Part shown: positions 1-10,064 of the stretch, piece after piece | Layout of the letters: every line of letters begins with the position of its first letter | Position numbering within the stretch: the stretch's first letter is position 1 | Source: Haliclona indistincta | Taxonomy: Eukaryota; Porifera; Demospongiae; Haplosclerida; Chalinidae | DNA length: 64,000 nt | Assembly (NCBI GenBank): GCA_964017065.1 | Contig: OZ024790.1 | Span: 925,218 to 989,217, forward strand | Direction of reading: 5' to 3' | Translations under genes and position numbers: made by a program | The notes under the pieces: generated by a model | Told to the model about the DNA's origin: nothing | Database searches by the model: none | What the model saw: the letters and a program-made list of their open reading frames with translations, nothing else

Positions 1-1116
1 AGCTATTTTTATTTTCTTTGTTGAAAACAGTATATTGGGGATCTCTAAATTCTGTAAATAACTCAATTGCATTTTCTGTGGCTTCTTTATTTGGCCATTT
101 AGGTGAACCTGATTCACACAATTCTCCATCTACACATCGCGTTAATCTAACAGGAGAATCACTTTCTAATTGATGTTTCGGATTGCATATTGTATGGAAC
201 AATTGTGATTGTGACAGTGGATTATATAAACAAAGGAGTCTCCAGTTGCTGTATGTGCCACCAATTACATTACCGCTACTATCATGACTCCCTAGCTTAT
301 CATCATTGAATAGAATTTCTCGTTGAGACTCTTCTGTCCATTTCCAGAACCTGAGAGTAAATTTAGCATCACCAGTCATTATCTGCATTTCTCTCTCAAA
401 CCATAGAAGGTAATATCGATGCCAAGTAAGGAAAGCAGTGGAGCCATGAGCATAGTTGTAAGCTATACAACAAGAGATAATAATGAATTATTATAAATTA
501 TAATAGCTACAATACCTGATCTCGATTCATCTCTTAGCATTCCATTGTCAGTACGTGCTGCATAATGGTGCATCCACACCACCAGATTATACACTGATAT
601 ATCACTGTAGCTACTTACCATAGTGGGATCATCTCCAACTAGCACCATGTAGCGGCTGTTACTATACTTAGACTGATTAAGTCGCATGTTGTAGGTTACC
701 CAATCACCACTAGTCATGCTTTGTACAGACATACGCATTCGAATTGGTGACTTAGCACAACTGCCATTTTGTGATTCGTATCCGAATTTGCATCTTCCAC
801 AGTCAAAGTCACCAAAGTTATTTTTGCACACGCAGACTCCGTCAAAGAAATGAATAGGCCAATTGAAGCGCAGATCAGCATATGCTTCAAGCACTCCATT
901 TGAGATGTAATCAGTTTTGCAGACAGAGCTCACAAGCTTACACTCTCCTTGATTTGGTCCTCCACACTGCATGCCATTTTCAGCAATTGGACAGCATTGT
1001 TTAGACTGCAGCATATAATCGTTGACACACACTGCTGGGATCTGAGCTAATGCATCACGATGAAACAGCACAATAAATGCCCAAATGAGCAATCTGAACA
1101 GACTAGAGCTCAGCAT
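1..1116 (-). CDS. Tyrosinase-family copper oxidase, 5' part (two exons, runs off left edge)
   Basis: Type-3 copper oxidase of the tyrosinase/TYRP family, predicted secreted or luminal. Exon 1 is 1116-516 and exon 2 is 462-1, separated by a 53-bp GT-AG intron (515-463) in phase 1. Residues 1-25 form a signal peptide. Residues 26-125 are the Cys-rich N-terminal region typical of animal tyrosinases (CCP, CGG, and an EGF-like CVCKNNFGDFDCGRC block). The CuA site is visible: WMHHY near residue 183, then after splicing AHGSTAF (His 206) and FLTWHRYYLLWFE (His 215). About 354 residues are seen; the CuB half must lie left of the window. Known family members oxidise phenols and catechols in pigment synthesis, wound response or protein cross-linking; the substrate here is unknown. 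It is divergently arranged with the Kelch/Death gene. The ATG was chosen because it begins the signal peptide. Confidence 0.9.
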
Positions 1117-2301
1117 ATCACCTGCAAGTTAAAACAATGTTAGTTCAATGAGTCATCCAACTGTTTAACACAGATAGGCCGAGATTATACTGTGAAAAAC
1201 ATTTGTCTGTAATGCTTTTAACACATGTAAGCATGATTGCATTCATAGTAATGGTATAGGTGATGACCCTCCCTGTAGGTGTACCTATGAGATTACTATA
1301 TCAACTGTCAACAAGTCTGCGGATATGCACTATCAGATGTTTCTCATGGAAGACAATTGCAAACCACAAGCATGTACGTATGGTGTGGTATGCTCTAGCT
1401 GGTTCCATAGCCGGTTCACTTTTTAGTGATGAACCGCAAAGAGGCTGCTATTGTTTGTGATTATGCGTCAGCCGCAGTGTCAGAGGTGTATGGAGCATTA
1501 TTACTACTATAATAATTATTGGGCCTCCCTAGATGCTTGGCTGTCTTATTAACCATTATTTAAATTCTCTTTATACATAATAATTATAGCCTCACATTAT
1601 GAAAGATATTATTATTATGTTTATTTAAGAAATGAGTATAAAAAATTATAAGCTGGTTTATCTTTAGTTTATTAATTATGAAGCCTCAGCATCTATAAAC
1701 TTGTTAATTGTAATGCAATTGTAGCAAAAGTTTATTAAGAAAAAAGCACAAATTAAAGCTATGCAATCTGAGTCAAATAGTAAATTGCATCCTTAACTGA
1801 GCATGTCTCATTGAATAGTCCATTGTTGTTGCCCCCACGCTATGATGACGGCCACCTGCTATGATGGTGTGGCCAGCTGCTATTATGCAGACCTCAGTAC
1901 TTGTATGCATGATAGTGAAAAAGAAATACTTGTGGCTATATTGTCATAGCTTTTGGGAGTGACTCCATTGGTTCATATGAGAATAACAATTCCAGGAATT
2001 GTTATTTGAGTTGATAATAGTTATTATTCATGACATTATTGTCAAAGCAAGTTAACATCAATTTATGACAAATACAAATCAAAATCCATTGTTTGCTCTC
2101 CAAATGCAAGTTGCCAAGATGTATTTGGAAATGCAGTAGGCACATTATCACTCAGAATTGACAATAATTATAATAGCGCCAGAATCATCTATGCCATCTG
2201 TTCTCAAAACAATCTAATTCCAAGAAAATCCGCAAGGGGCCGCGACTCAGCCGGCCGGTTACAGCACATACGGTATAACAAACGCGCAGCATTGAACGCA
2301 G
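1117..2301. other. Divergent intergenic region, no gene seen
   Basis: A+T-rich spacer between the minus-strand tyrosinase and the plus-strand Kelch/Death gene, so it should hold both promoters. A splice-acceptor-like TTGCAG lies on the minus strand just upstream of the tyrosinase ATG, so a 5' UTR intron is possible. Open frames here are short and show no protein-like character. Confidence 0.5.
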
Positions 2302-4675
2302 ATGGCAGCAGACGAAGCATTAGCCGATACATTCAACGGTCCAGTGGGTCGATACTCACACGTTGCTGCATGCGTGGAGAATAAGTTATACATATGGGGA
2401 GGATGGAGGAAAGACACTCCTGGAATCCATCATGGTGATGAAAAAACCAAACTTACGTCTACAGTGGAGATTCTTGACTTAGCGGTAATTAAATGCGGTT
2501 GCTAGCATGTTTCAATTCAGCTGCTCTTTTTTCCTTATAAAGAAGCTACAGTGGAGTGTCCAGCATACTAAAGGTGATCCTCCACTGGGAGTGAGCTGGT
2601 GTGCCTACACTGTGGTGGGCAAGAAGATCATCATATATGGCGGATACTGTCAGCATGACTACTGCTATCACAACACACTACATGAGCTGGATACCTCGGT
2701 ACTCACATGGAGACAGTTAGCAGCTAGTGATGCTCCTGGAGCTCCTATGAAGAAGTGGGATTGTGGACTAGTAGCCTATGGTAACGACTCAGAAAAGCTA
2801 GCTGTCTTTGGAGGATATGGAACACTGAAAAAATCCCAAGAAGATGCAAGCTATATAAAAAACTCCACTTTGCCACCAGAAGCAAATTCTGGAACAACGA
2901 ATGAAATTCATTGCTACACATCAGGTGAGGGCATGAAAATAAAATCGATGAAGTTGAGGAAGACTTTCATATTTATTTTTATAGGAAAATGGTCCAGTCC
3001 TAAAGTATCTGGAGAAAGACCACCACCAATATTGGGATTCTCATACTTTAAAATTGCTAAGTATGAAGCGATGATGTTTGGAGGGTATGTTACAGGAGAC
3101 TCTACTGCCACGGGCAGAATGAACGACTTGTACAATCTGGATTTCACAAACACTGCAGTGAGTTTAGCTGTTTGCACTAACCAATGCATGTAGCTTAAGC
3201 ATTGTAATATACGTGGTGTTATTATAATTATTTTCGTGAATTTGCCTTTATTCAGTAAATTTCTTGTTTTTGGTCATTGCATGCCCTGTAGAAAAGTAGA
3301 GATATATTTTACGATTGAACAGTAATCGTGAAATTCATAAAATTGAGGACCACTATAATCCTTTTGTTTGCAGTATTTGCATGTACACATACTGCTGTAA
3401 TTAATTATTGACATGTTTCACATTACACTACCATAGAGTAAAATTTAATTCCATGCAAAGTCACATGTATGCGAGTTCATTTGTGACTTATGCTTGTGAA
3501 TAATAATAGTTATTAACACATGCATGTCTTAATTTATCCCAATTTTCACCTACGTATACTTGAACATTTCACGCCCTTGTGGCCATAAATGATGTGGTGT
3601 GTAGCTAATTTATGCATTCTACGATCATTATACAAAAATCTCTTGTAGCATGTTCACTGCACTCGAGTAACCAAACCAGAGAATGTTCCATGGCCTATTG
3701 TGAGAAGCCATCACTCATCATGTGTGTTAGCAAGTCCACACACTGGAAAATACAAGAAGACACACATCCTCACTGTTGGTGGAGAGGAAAACAATTGGGA
3801 AGGTGTGGAGAAAAAATTTGGCAAAACACTTGATGATAATTATTTGGATTGGAGAATGCTGTCAAGGAAAGATTAACTGGAAACAAGTATGTATTGCTTA
3901 ATGGCAGCATTTTGAATACTAACGTTCATTCTGCAGGTTCACATACCTGAAGATAGACTGGTTAGAATCAAGTGACAGCGTCATTCAGCTACTGTCTGCA
4001 AAGTAAGTGATTTCATTGCCATTGTGGTGGTGCAAGGTGGAGTAGAAGTACTGGTCAGAGATGAACGAATTGCCCAACAAATGGATATGCTTGCAGACAC
4101 TAGCATACTTGAGTTTGGTTAGTAGTCTACATGCATTGTAAGATCAAAGTATTTTGAAATTATACAGAATTGCATCATATTGGAGGCAATGAAGTGTGGG
4201 TATTGACCAGAGCTCTTGACCTCAGTTATTACAAAAAGGTGAGTGCACAAAGTTATGTAATAAGAAACCAGTGATAACTGTGTGACCATTGCAGATCATG
4301 TCCCAACGCAACCGCGGTCTATTTTTCCGCACTACTTCAGTATCGTCCCCTCCATCTTGTCCACTTAATATAAGAATGCTACTGTACTGTCAGAAAGGAG
4401 ACAAGATGATTAGAATCATTGATGAGCTTGCACCTAATTGGAGGAAAATAGGGCTTTTGTTAAATTTTTCTCCACCTGATCTTGACAACATCAATGAGCA
4501 TCATAAAGGTTCTCCTGAATCTTGCTGTGAAAAGATGCTTAACAACTGGCTAGCTGGGCGAAATGATGAACGAGATAAGCGTCCCAAGAACTGGGATACT
4601 CTATTGGAGGTGATCAAGGCTGCTAGCTGGGGAACACTGGCTAGTAACATTAAGGAAATTATTTTTGATGAATAG
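2302..4675 (+). CDS. Kelch-repeat protein with C-terminal Death domain (7 exons, two apparent lesions)
   Basis: Exons inferred from frame and GT-AG sites: 2302-2484, 2543-2924, 2985-3157, 3649-3886, 3937-4117, 4168-4238, 4295-4675. Exons 1-5 encode Kelch blades: GRYSHVAAC...LYIWGGW, GVSWCAYTVVGKKIIIYGGY, KLAVFGGYG, MMFGGY, and RSHHSSCVLAS...ILTVGG. The last exon encodes a Death domain (IIDELAPNWRKIG to the stop, about 85 residues). Kelch propellers bind partners and Death domains recruit apoptotic or innate-immune adaptors, so an intracellular signalling role is inferred. Two problems are visible: exon 4 must shift frame near 3835-3845 to reach the expected blade end WIGECCQGKINW, and exon 5 has an in-frame TGA at 3973-3975 between VRIK and QRHSATVCK. 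It is therefore a recent pseudogene, a damaged allele, or carries sequence errors. Family call is firm; functionality is not. Confidence 0.78.
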
Positions 4676-5155
4676 CTGTATGCATGGACGCCTTTATCTT
4701 TTTTCGTAATTGTTTACTTAATTAACTTAGTATAACTGGGTGCTATGCAAGTTAGCTGTAGTTATAGCTATTTTAGTGCCCTGCTTTATTATTAAAAAAA
4801 AATTCATTTTAAGAAAATACAAGTGTGTGTGTAAAATAGCGCCCAATGATAAACTAGCCAGTCTGCACAGAAAAATAACTGCACCGATGAGCTAGCTAGT
4901 AACGTATGCAATAAAAAGAGCTTGAGATATTTTTTACTGAATCACTAGAACGGAAAAATAAAGTATTGGCCTTAAGGTGAAACTTGAGAAAAATGTATAT
5001 CGACAAGCATGAAAGTGTACATAAAATAGATAACAATAACTTAAGCTTGATAAATGTGTTGAAAAAGGCGACTCGGATTTTTAGCGCTATAAAGACAAAC
5101 AACACTTGAACTGCTGACTGTATACGGCATAGTTAAAATTAATATTCATTGCATT
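4676..5155. other. Spacer between Kelch/Death gene and sulfatase array
   Basis: About 480 bp of A+T-rich DNA with no recognisable gene. It carries the 3' flank of the Kelch/Death gene and the upstream region of the first sulfatase. Confidence 0.5.
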
Positions 5156-5170
5156 ATTAGCCCCACCCAA
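5156..5170 (+). promoter_or_regulatory. Conserved upstream box of sulfatase 1
   Basis: ATTAGCCCCACCCAA, 12 bp before the ATG. The same box precedes all four sulfatase copies although the surrounding intergenic DNA differs, so it is likely a core promoter or initiator-proximal element. Confidence 0.55.
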
Positions 5171-5182
5171 GCGTTTGCAGCA

Positions 5183-6655
5183 ATGAGCAAATCAACTGTA
5201 CTCATTTTCGCGGCTCTGCTGGGCCTCGCGGCCACTCAGCCAACAGAAAGCAAGCCCAACATAGTGTTTACACTCGTGGATGACTGGGGATTCGCTGAAG
5301 CTGGTTTTAGAAACCCCGCGGTAAAGACACCAACTTTTGATATGCTAGCTACAACTGGTCTGGTGCTCAACCGCCACTACGTGTTCAAGTACTGCTCTCC
5401 ATCACGTGTCTCCTTCTTGACTGGTCGCTGGCCCCACCATGCCCACCAGTACAACATTCACCCAAACTTTAAGATCGGCGCTAACATCAACATGACTATG
5501 CTTCCTGCCAAGCTAAAGAAGGCTGGATACGCCACTCACATTGTAGGCAAATGGCACGAGGGCTTCTACCAGCGCAAATACCTGCCAGTGAATCGCGGGT
5601 TTGACACATCGTCTGGATTCCTGTCGGGTTCTGAAGGTCATTTCACGCAACAGCGAGAGTGCGCAGTGGATTACTGGAAGAACGACGCAGTTGATACACG
5701 CAATGGAACGTACGATGCCTACACGTACAAAGACGATCTCAATGATATTTTTGATCAACACGATGCATCAAAGCCGCTCTTCCTGTATCTACCACTCCAC
5801 AATATACACGGACCAATCGAGGCACCTGAAGAATGGCTGAACCTATACGCAGAGAACTCGACATGCAAGCAACGTCGCACCATCCAGGCCATGGTGAGTG
5901 TGGCTGATAATGTCACTGGTCACGTGGTGGATCTACTGAAGAAGAAAGGAATGTGGGACAACACTATATTCGTAGTATCAGCTGATAATGGCGGAGCAGC
6001 TTGCCAGAGTAGCAATCACCCATTAAAAGGATCAAAAGGGACATTCTTTGAAGGAGGAGTACGGGCCATTGCATTTACTAATGGTGGCCTACTACCGAAG
6101 GAGGTCAGAGGTACGACCACTGAAGGGTTCATCCATATTGCTGACTGGTACCCAACCTTCTGCAAGATGGCTGGAGTTGACTCGGATGATTCTGGTCCAG
6201 GCAAGTTCCCAGTGGATGGTGCAGATGTGTGGCCAATCATATCAGGTCAAACCACACAAACTACTCATTCAGAAATAGTGCTGGGATACAACTACACAGG
6301 CAAGGGAGCCATCATAGTAGGCGACTACAAGCTCATCTATGGTGCTCAAGGAGAAGGTTGTGACAGCGTAATGTGGTCTCCATTGAACTACCCATGCAGT
6401 GATGGTCCTAAAGGACCAAACTGTGATCCTTACTGCCTGTACAATATAGTACAGGATCCTGAGGAGAGGAATGAACTGTCTAAAACTGAACCAGATATGC
6501 TGAAGAAGTTGTTAGATCGATACAACAGCTACTCGAAGGAGCCTCGCAGCATGCAAGACCAGGGATACCACTCTGATGGAGAGGTGCCAGTTGAGGAAGA
6601 TGCCTGTGAATACATGAAGAAGAATGGAGGATACTGGCGACCATGGATCGAGTAG
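5183..6655 (+). CDS. Secreted arylsulfatase (ARSB/I/J-like), copy 1 of 4
   Basis: 490 residues, single exon. A signal peptide covers about residues 1-19. The sulfatase core follows: metal ligands LVDDWG (Asp33-Asp34), the formylglycine signature CSPSR with Cys71 and Arg75, GKWH (Lys123, His125), LHNIHGP (His209), ADNGG (Asp268-Asn269) and GSKGTFFEGGVR (Lys285). All residues known to bind Ca2+ and sulfate in the family are present, so an active enzyme is expected once Cys71 is converted to formylglycine by the cell's formylglycine-generating enzyme. Best matched by memory to arylsulfatase B/I/J, which remove sulfate from glycosaminoglycans; the actual substrate is unknown. GKWHEG replaces the usual GKWHLG in all four copies. 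The lack of introns next to intron-containing genes suggests an ancestral retrocopy or intron loss before tandem duplication. Confidence 0.93.
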   Translation: MSKSTVLIFAALLGLAATQPTESKPNIVFTLVDDWGFAEAGFRNPAVKTPTFDMLATTGLVLNRHYVFKYCSPSRVSFLTGRWPHHAHQYNIHPNFKIGANINMTMLPAKLKKAGYATHIVGKWHEGFYQRKYLPVNRGFDTSSGFLSGSEGHFTQQRECAVDYWKNDAVDTRNGTYDAYTYKDDLNDIFDQHDASKPLFLYLPLHNIHGPIEAPEEWLNLYAENSTCKQRRTIQAMVSVADNVTGHVVDLLKKKGMWDNTIFVVSADNGGAACQSSNHPLKGSKGTFFEGGVRAIAFTNGGLLPKEVRGTTTEGFIHIADWYPTFCKMAGVDSDDSGPGKFPVDGADVWPIISGQTTQTTHSEIVLGYNYTGKGAIIVGDYKLIYGAQGEGCDSVMWSPLNYPCSDGPKGPNCDPYCLYNIVQDPEERNELSKTEPDMLKKLLDRYNSYSKEPRSMQDQGYHSDGEVPVEEDACEYMKKNGGYWRPWIE

Positions 6656-6787
6656 AAATAACAGTAGTGCTAAATATGCTGTTATGCTGCGCCAGCTCAG
6701 ATATAGGTATTGGTGTAAACATGCAAAGTAGTAATGGAAACAAAAATAATAATACTATTCATTATTATCACACAAATAAAAAAAATT

Positions 6788-6802
6788 ATTAGCCCCGCCC
6801 AA
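6788..6802 (+). promoter_or_regulatory. Conserved upstream box of sulfatase 2
   Basis: ATTAGCCCCGCCCAA, 16 bp before the chosen ATG at 6819. It differs from the other three boxes at one base (G for A). An AATAAA lies at 6775-6780, only a few bases upstream, so the 3' end of copy 1 and the promoter of copy 2 nearly touch. Confidence 0.55.
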
Positions 6803-6818
6803 ATTGTTTGTTGTAGCA

Positions 6819-8285
6819 ATGTTGGCTGTCCTCTTGCAAATGGCTCTACTGGGCCTCGTGGCTGCTCAGCCAGTTAGCAACAAGCCGAACATAGTGTTTA
6901 CACTCGTGGATGACTGGGGATTTGCTGAAGCTGGTTTCAGAAACCCCGCAGTAAAGACACCAACCTTTGATATGCTAGCTACAACTGGTCTGGTGCTCAA
7001 CCGCCACTACGTGTTCAAATATTGCTCTCCATCACGTGTCTCCTTCCTGACTGGTCGCTGGCCCCACCATGCGCATCAGTACAACATTCACCCAAACTTT
7101 AAGATCGGCGCTAACATCAACATGACTATGCTTCCTGCCAAACTAAAGAAGGCAGGATACGCCACTCACATTGTAGGCAAATGGCACGAGGGCTTCTACC
7201 AGCGCAAATACCTGCCAGTGAATCGCGGGTTTGACACATCGTCTGGATTCTTGTCGGGAGAAGAACGTCATTTCACCCAGGAGAGAGAGTGCGCAGTGGA
7301 TTACTGGAAGAACGACGCAGTTGACACGCGCAATGGAACGTACGATGCCTACACGTACAAAGACGATCTCAGTGATATTTTTGATAAACACGATGCATCA
7401 AAGCCACTCTTCCTGTATCTACCACTCCACAATATACACGCACCAATCGAGGCGCCTGAAGAATGGCTGAACCTATACGCAGAAAACTCAACATGCAAGA
7501 AACGTCGCACCATCCAGGCCATGGTGAGTGTGGCTGATAATGTCACTGGTCACGTGGTGGATCTACTGAAGAAGAAAGGAATGTGGGACAATACTATATT
7601 CGTAGTATCAGCTGATAATGGCGGAGGTCCCTGTCAAAGCAGTAATTTCCCGCTGAAAGGATCAAAGATGACATTCTTTGAAGGAGGAGTACGATCCATT
7701 GCATTTACTAATGGCGGTCTACTACCGAAGGAGGTTAGAGGTACGACCACTGAAGGGTTCATCCATATTGCTGACTGGTACCCAACCTTCTGCAAGATGG
7801 CTGGAGTTGACTCGGATGATTCCGGGCCAGGCAAGTTCCCAGTGGATGGTGCAGATGTGTGGCCAATCATATCAGGTCAAACCACACAAACTACTCATTC
7901 AGAAATAGTGCTGGGATACAACTACACAGGCAAGGGAGCCATCATAGTAGGCGACTACAAGCTCATCTATGGCGCTCAAGGAGACACATGTGACCATCTC
8001 ATGTGGTCTCCATTGAACTATCCATGCAGTGATGGTCCTAAAGGACCTGATTGTGATCCTTACTGTCTGTACAATATAGTACAGGATCCTGAGGAGAGGA
8101 ATGAACTGTCTAAAACTGAACCAGATATGCTGAAGAAGTTGCTAGATCGATACAACAGCTACTCGAAGGAGCCTCGCAGCATGCAAGACCAGGGATACCA
8201 CTCTGATGGAGAGGTGCCAGTTGAGGAAGATGCCTGTGAATACATGAAGAAGAATGGAGGATACTGGCGACCATGGATTGAGTAG
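6819..8285 (+). CDS. Secreted arylsulfatase (ARSB/I/J-like), copy 2 of 4
   Basis: 488 residues from the ATG at 6819, chosen because it matches the start of copy 3 (MLAV..LQ.ALLGL); the upstream in-frame TTG at 6804 is not a likely start. All catalytic motifs of copy 1 are kept (CSPSR Cys69, GKWHEG, ADNGG, GSKMTFFEGGVR). Differences from copy 1 concentrate in three places: the loop after GFLSG (EERHFTQERE), the loop after ADNGG (GPCQSSNFPL) and GDTCDHLMW near residue 393. HNIHAP replaces HNIHGP. The stop of copy 1 is only 163 bp upstream. A diversified paralogue with related substrate range is the simplest reading. Confidence 0.93.
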   Translation: MLAVLLQMALLGLVAAQPVSNKPNIVFTLVDDWGFAEAGFRNPAVKTPTFDMLATTGLVLNRHYVFKYCSPSRVSFLTGRWPHHAHQYNIHPNFKIGANINMTMLPAKLKKAGYATHIVGKWHEGFYQRKYLPVNRGFDTSSGFLSGEERHFTQERECAVDYWKNDAVDTRNGTYDAYTYKDDLSDIFDKHDASKPLFLYLPLHNIHAPIEAPEEWLNLYAENSTCKKRRTIQAMVSVADNVTGHVVDLLKKKGMWDNTIFVVSADNGGGPCQSSNFPLKGSKMTFFEGGVRSIAFTNGGLLPKEVRGTTTEGFIHIADWYPTFCKMAGVDSDDSGPGKFPVDGADVWPIISGQTTQTTHSEIVLGYNYTGKGAIIVGDYKLIYGAQGDTCDHLMWSPLNYPCSDGPKGPDCDPYCLYNIVQDPEERNELSKTEPDMLKKLLDRYNSYSKEPRSMQDQGYHSDGEVPVEEDACEYMKKNGGYWRPWIE

Positions 8286-8430
8286 AAATAGCAGTAGTGC
8301 TAAATATGCTGTTATGCTGCGCCAGCTCAGAAGATTATTGGTGTACATGTAAACATGCAAAGTAGTAGTGGAAGCAAATTTAATTATAATAATAATTATT
8401 ATTCATAACAATAATTGTTATCACTTAATA

Positions 8431-8445
8431 ATTAGCCCCACCCAA
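8431..8445 (+). promoter_or_regulatory. Conserved upstream box of sulfatase 3
   Basis: ATTAGCCCCACCCAA, 16 bp before the ATG, identical to the boxes of copies 1 and 4. Confidence 0.55.
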
Positions 8446-8461
8446 ACTGTTAGTTGTAACA

Positions 8462-9928
8462 ATGTTGGCTGTCTTCTTGCAATTGGCTCTACTGGGCCTC
8501 ACTGTTGCTCAGCCAGTTAGCAACAAGCCGAACATAGTGTTTACACTCGTGGATGACTGGGGATTCGCTGAAGCTGGTTTTAGAAACCCCGCGGTAAAGA
8601 CACCAACCTTTGATATGCTAGCTACAACTGGTCTGGTACTCAACCGCCACTACGTGTTCAAGTACTGTTCTCCATCACGCATCTCCTTCCTGACTGGTCG
8701 CTGGCCCCACCATGCGCACCAGTACAACATTAAACCCAACTTTAAGATCGGTGCTAACATCAACATGACTATGCTTCCTGCCAAGCTGAGGACGGCAGGG
8801 TACGCTACCCACATTGTAGGCAAATGGCACGAAGGATTCTACGAGCGCAAGTACCTGCCAGTGAATCGCGGGTTTGACACATCGTCTGGATTCCTGTCAG
8901 GAGCTGAAGGTCATTTCACTCAGCAGCGAGAGTGCGCAGTGGATTACTGGAAGAACGACGCAGTTGATACACGCAATGGAACGTACGATGCCTACACGTA
9001 CAAAGACGATCTCAGTGATATTTTTGATAAACACGATGCATCAAAGCCGCTCTTCCTGTATCTACCACTGCACAATATACACGGACCCATCGAGGCACCT
9101 GAAGAATGGCTGAACCTATACGCAGAGAACTCGACATGCAAGCAACGTCGCACCATCCAGGCCATGGTGAGTGTGGCTGATAACGTCACTGGTCACGTGG
9201 TGGATCTACTGAAGAAGAAAGGAATGTGGGACAACACTATATTCGTAGTATCAGCTGATAATGGCGGAGCAGCTTGCCAGAGTAGTAATAACCCGTTAAA
9301 AGGATCAAAAGGGACATTCTTTGAAGGAGGAGTACGATCCATTGCATTTGCTAATGGTGGTCTACTACCAAAAGAGGTTAGAGGTACGACCACTGAAGGG
9401 TTCATCCATATTGCTGACTGGTACCCAACCTTCTGCAAGATGGCCGGAGTTGACTCGGATGATTCTGGTCCAGGCAAGTTCCCAGTGGATGGTGCAGATG
9501 TGTGGCCAATCATATCAGGTCAAACCACACAAACTACTCATTCAGAAATAGTGCTGGGATACAACTACACAGGCAAGGGAGCCATCATAGTAGGCGACTA
9601 CAAGCTCATCTATGGTGCTCAAGAGGACAAATGTGACCATCTCATGTGGTCTCCATTGAACTACCCATGCAGTGATGGTCCTAAAGGACCTGATTGTGAT
9701 CCTTACTGTCTGTACAATATAGTACAGGATCCTGAGGAGAGGAATGAACTGTCTAAAACTGAACCAGATATGCTGAAAAAGTTGCTAGATCGATACAACA
9801 GCTACTCGAAGGAGCCTCGAAACATGCAAGATATGGGGTACCACACTGATGGAGAGGTGCCAGTAGAGAAGGATGCCTGTGATTACATGAAGAAGAATGG
9901 AGGATACTGGCGACCATGGATCGAGTAG
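8462..9928 (+). CDS. Secreted arylsulfatase (ARSB/I/J-like), copy 3 of 4
   Basis: 488 residues, single exon, signal peptide about residues 1-17. Catalytic residues as in copy 1, with formylglycine Cys69 in CSPSR. The variable loops resemble copy 1 in one place (EGHFTQQRE and AACQSSNNPLKGSKG) but copies 2 and 4 in another (CDHLMW), a mosaic pattern expected from gene conversion. Private changes include INKPNF-type sequence near residue 90 (NIKPNF) and, near the C-terminus, EPRNMQDMGYHTDGE and CDYMKK. It lies 176 bp after copy 2. Confidence 0.93.
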   Translation: MLAVFLQLALLGLTVAQPVSNKPNIVFTLVDDWGFAEAGFRNPAVKTPTFDMLATTGLVLNRHYVFKYCSPSRISFLTGRWPHHAHQYNIKPNFKIGANINMTMLPAKLRTAGYATHIVGKWHEGFYERKYLPVNRGFDTSSGFLSGAEGHFTQQRECAVDYWKNDAVDTRNGTYDAYTYKDDLSDIFDKHDASKPLFLYLPLHNIHGPIEAPEEWLNLYAENSTCKQRRTIQAMVSVADNVTGHVVDLLKKKGMWDNTIFVVSADNGGAACQSSNNPLKGSKGTFFEGGVRSIAFANGGLLPKEVRGTTTEGFIHIADWYPTFCKMAGVDSDDSGPGKFPVDGADVWPIISGQTTQTTHSEIVLGYNYTGKGAIIVGDYKLIYGAQEDKCDHLMWSPLNYPCSDGPKGPDCDPYCLYNIVQDPEERNELSKTEPDMLKKLLDRYNSYSKEPRNMQDMGYHTDGEVPVEKDACDYMKKNGGYWRPWIE

Positions 9929-10035
9929 AATAACTAAACATAGCTGCTGACTGTGCTGTGTTATGTTGTGTTTTATGAGATTTGTCTGTGACACTAAGAA
10001 GCAGTTAGGTTTAATATTATTCATAGTTCATATTA

Positions 10036-10050
10036 ATTAGCCCCACCCAA
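10036..10050 (+). promoter_or_regulatory. Conserved upstream box of sulfatase 4
   Basis: ATTAGCCCCACCCAA, 14 bp before the ATG. The intergenic stretch that holds it is only 136 bp long. Confidence 0.55.
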
Positions 10051-10064
10051 AGGTTGCAGCAGAA

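Noticed and set aside
714..899. 61-codon minus frame
   Set aside because: Alternative frame of the tyrosinase exon.
6804..6818. Upstream TTG as start of sulfatase 2
   Set aside because: The ATG at 6819 aligns with the start of copy 3 and keeps the conserved box 16 bp upstream.
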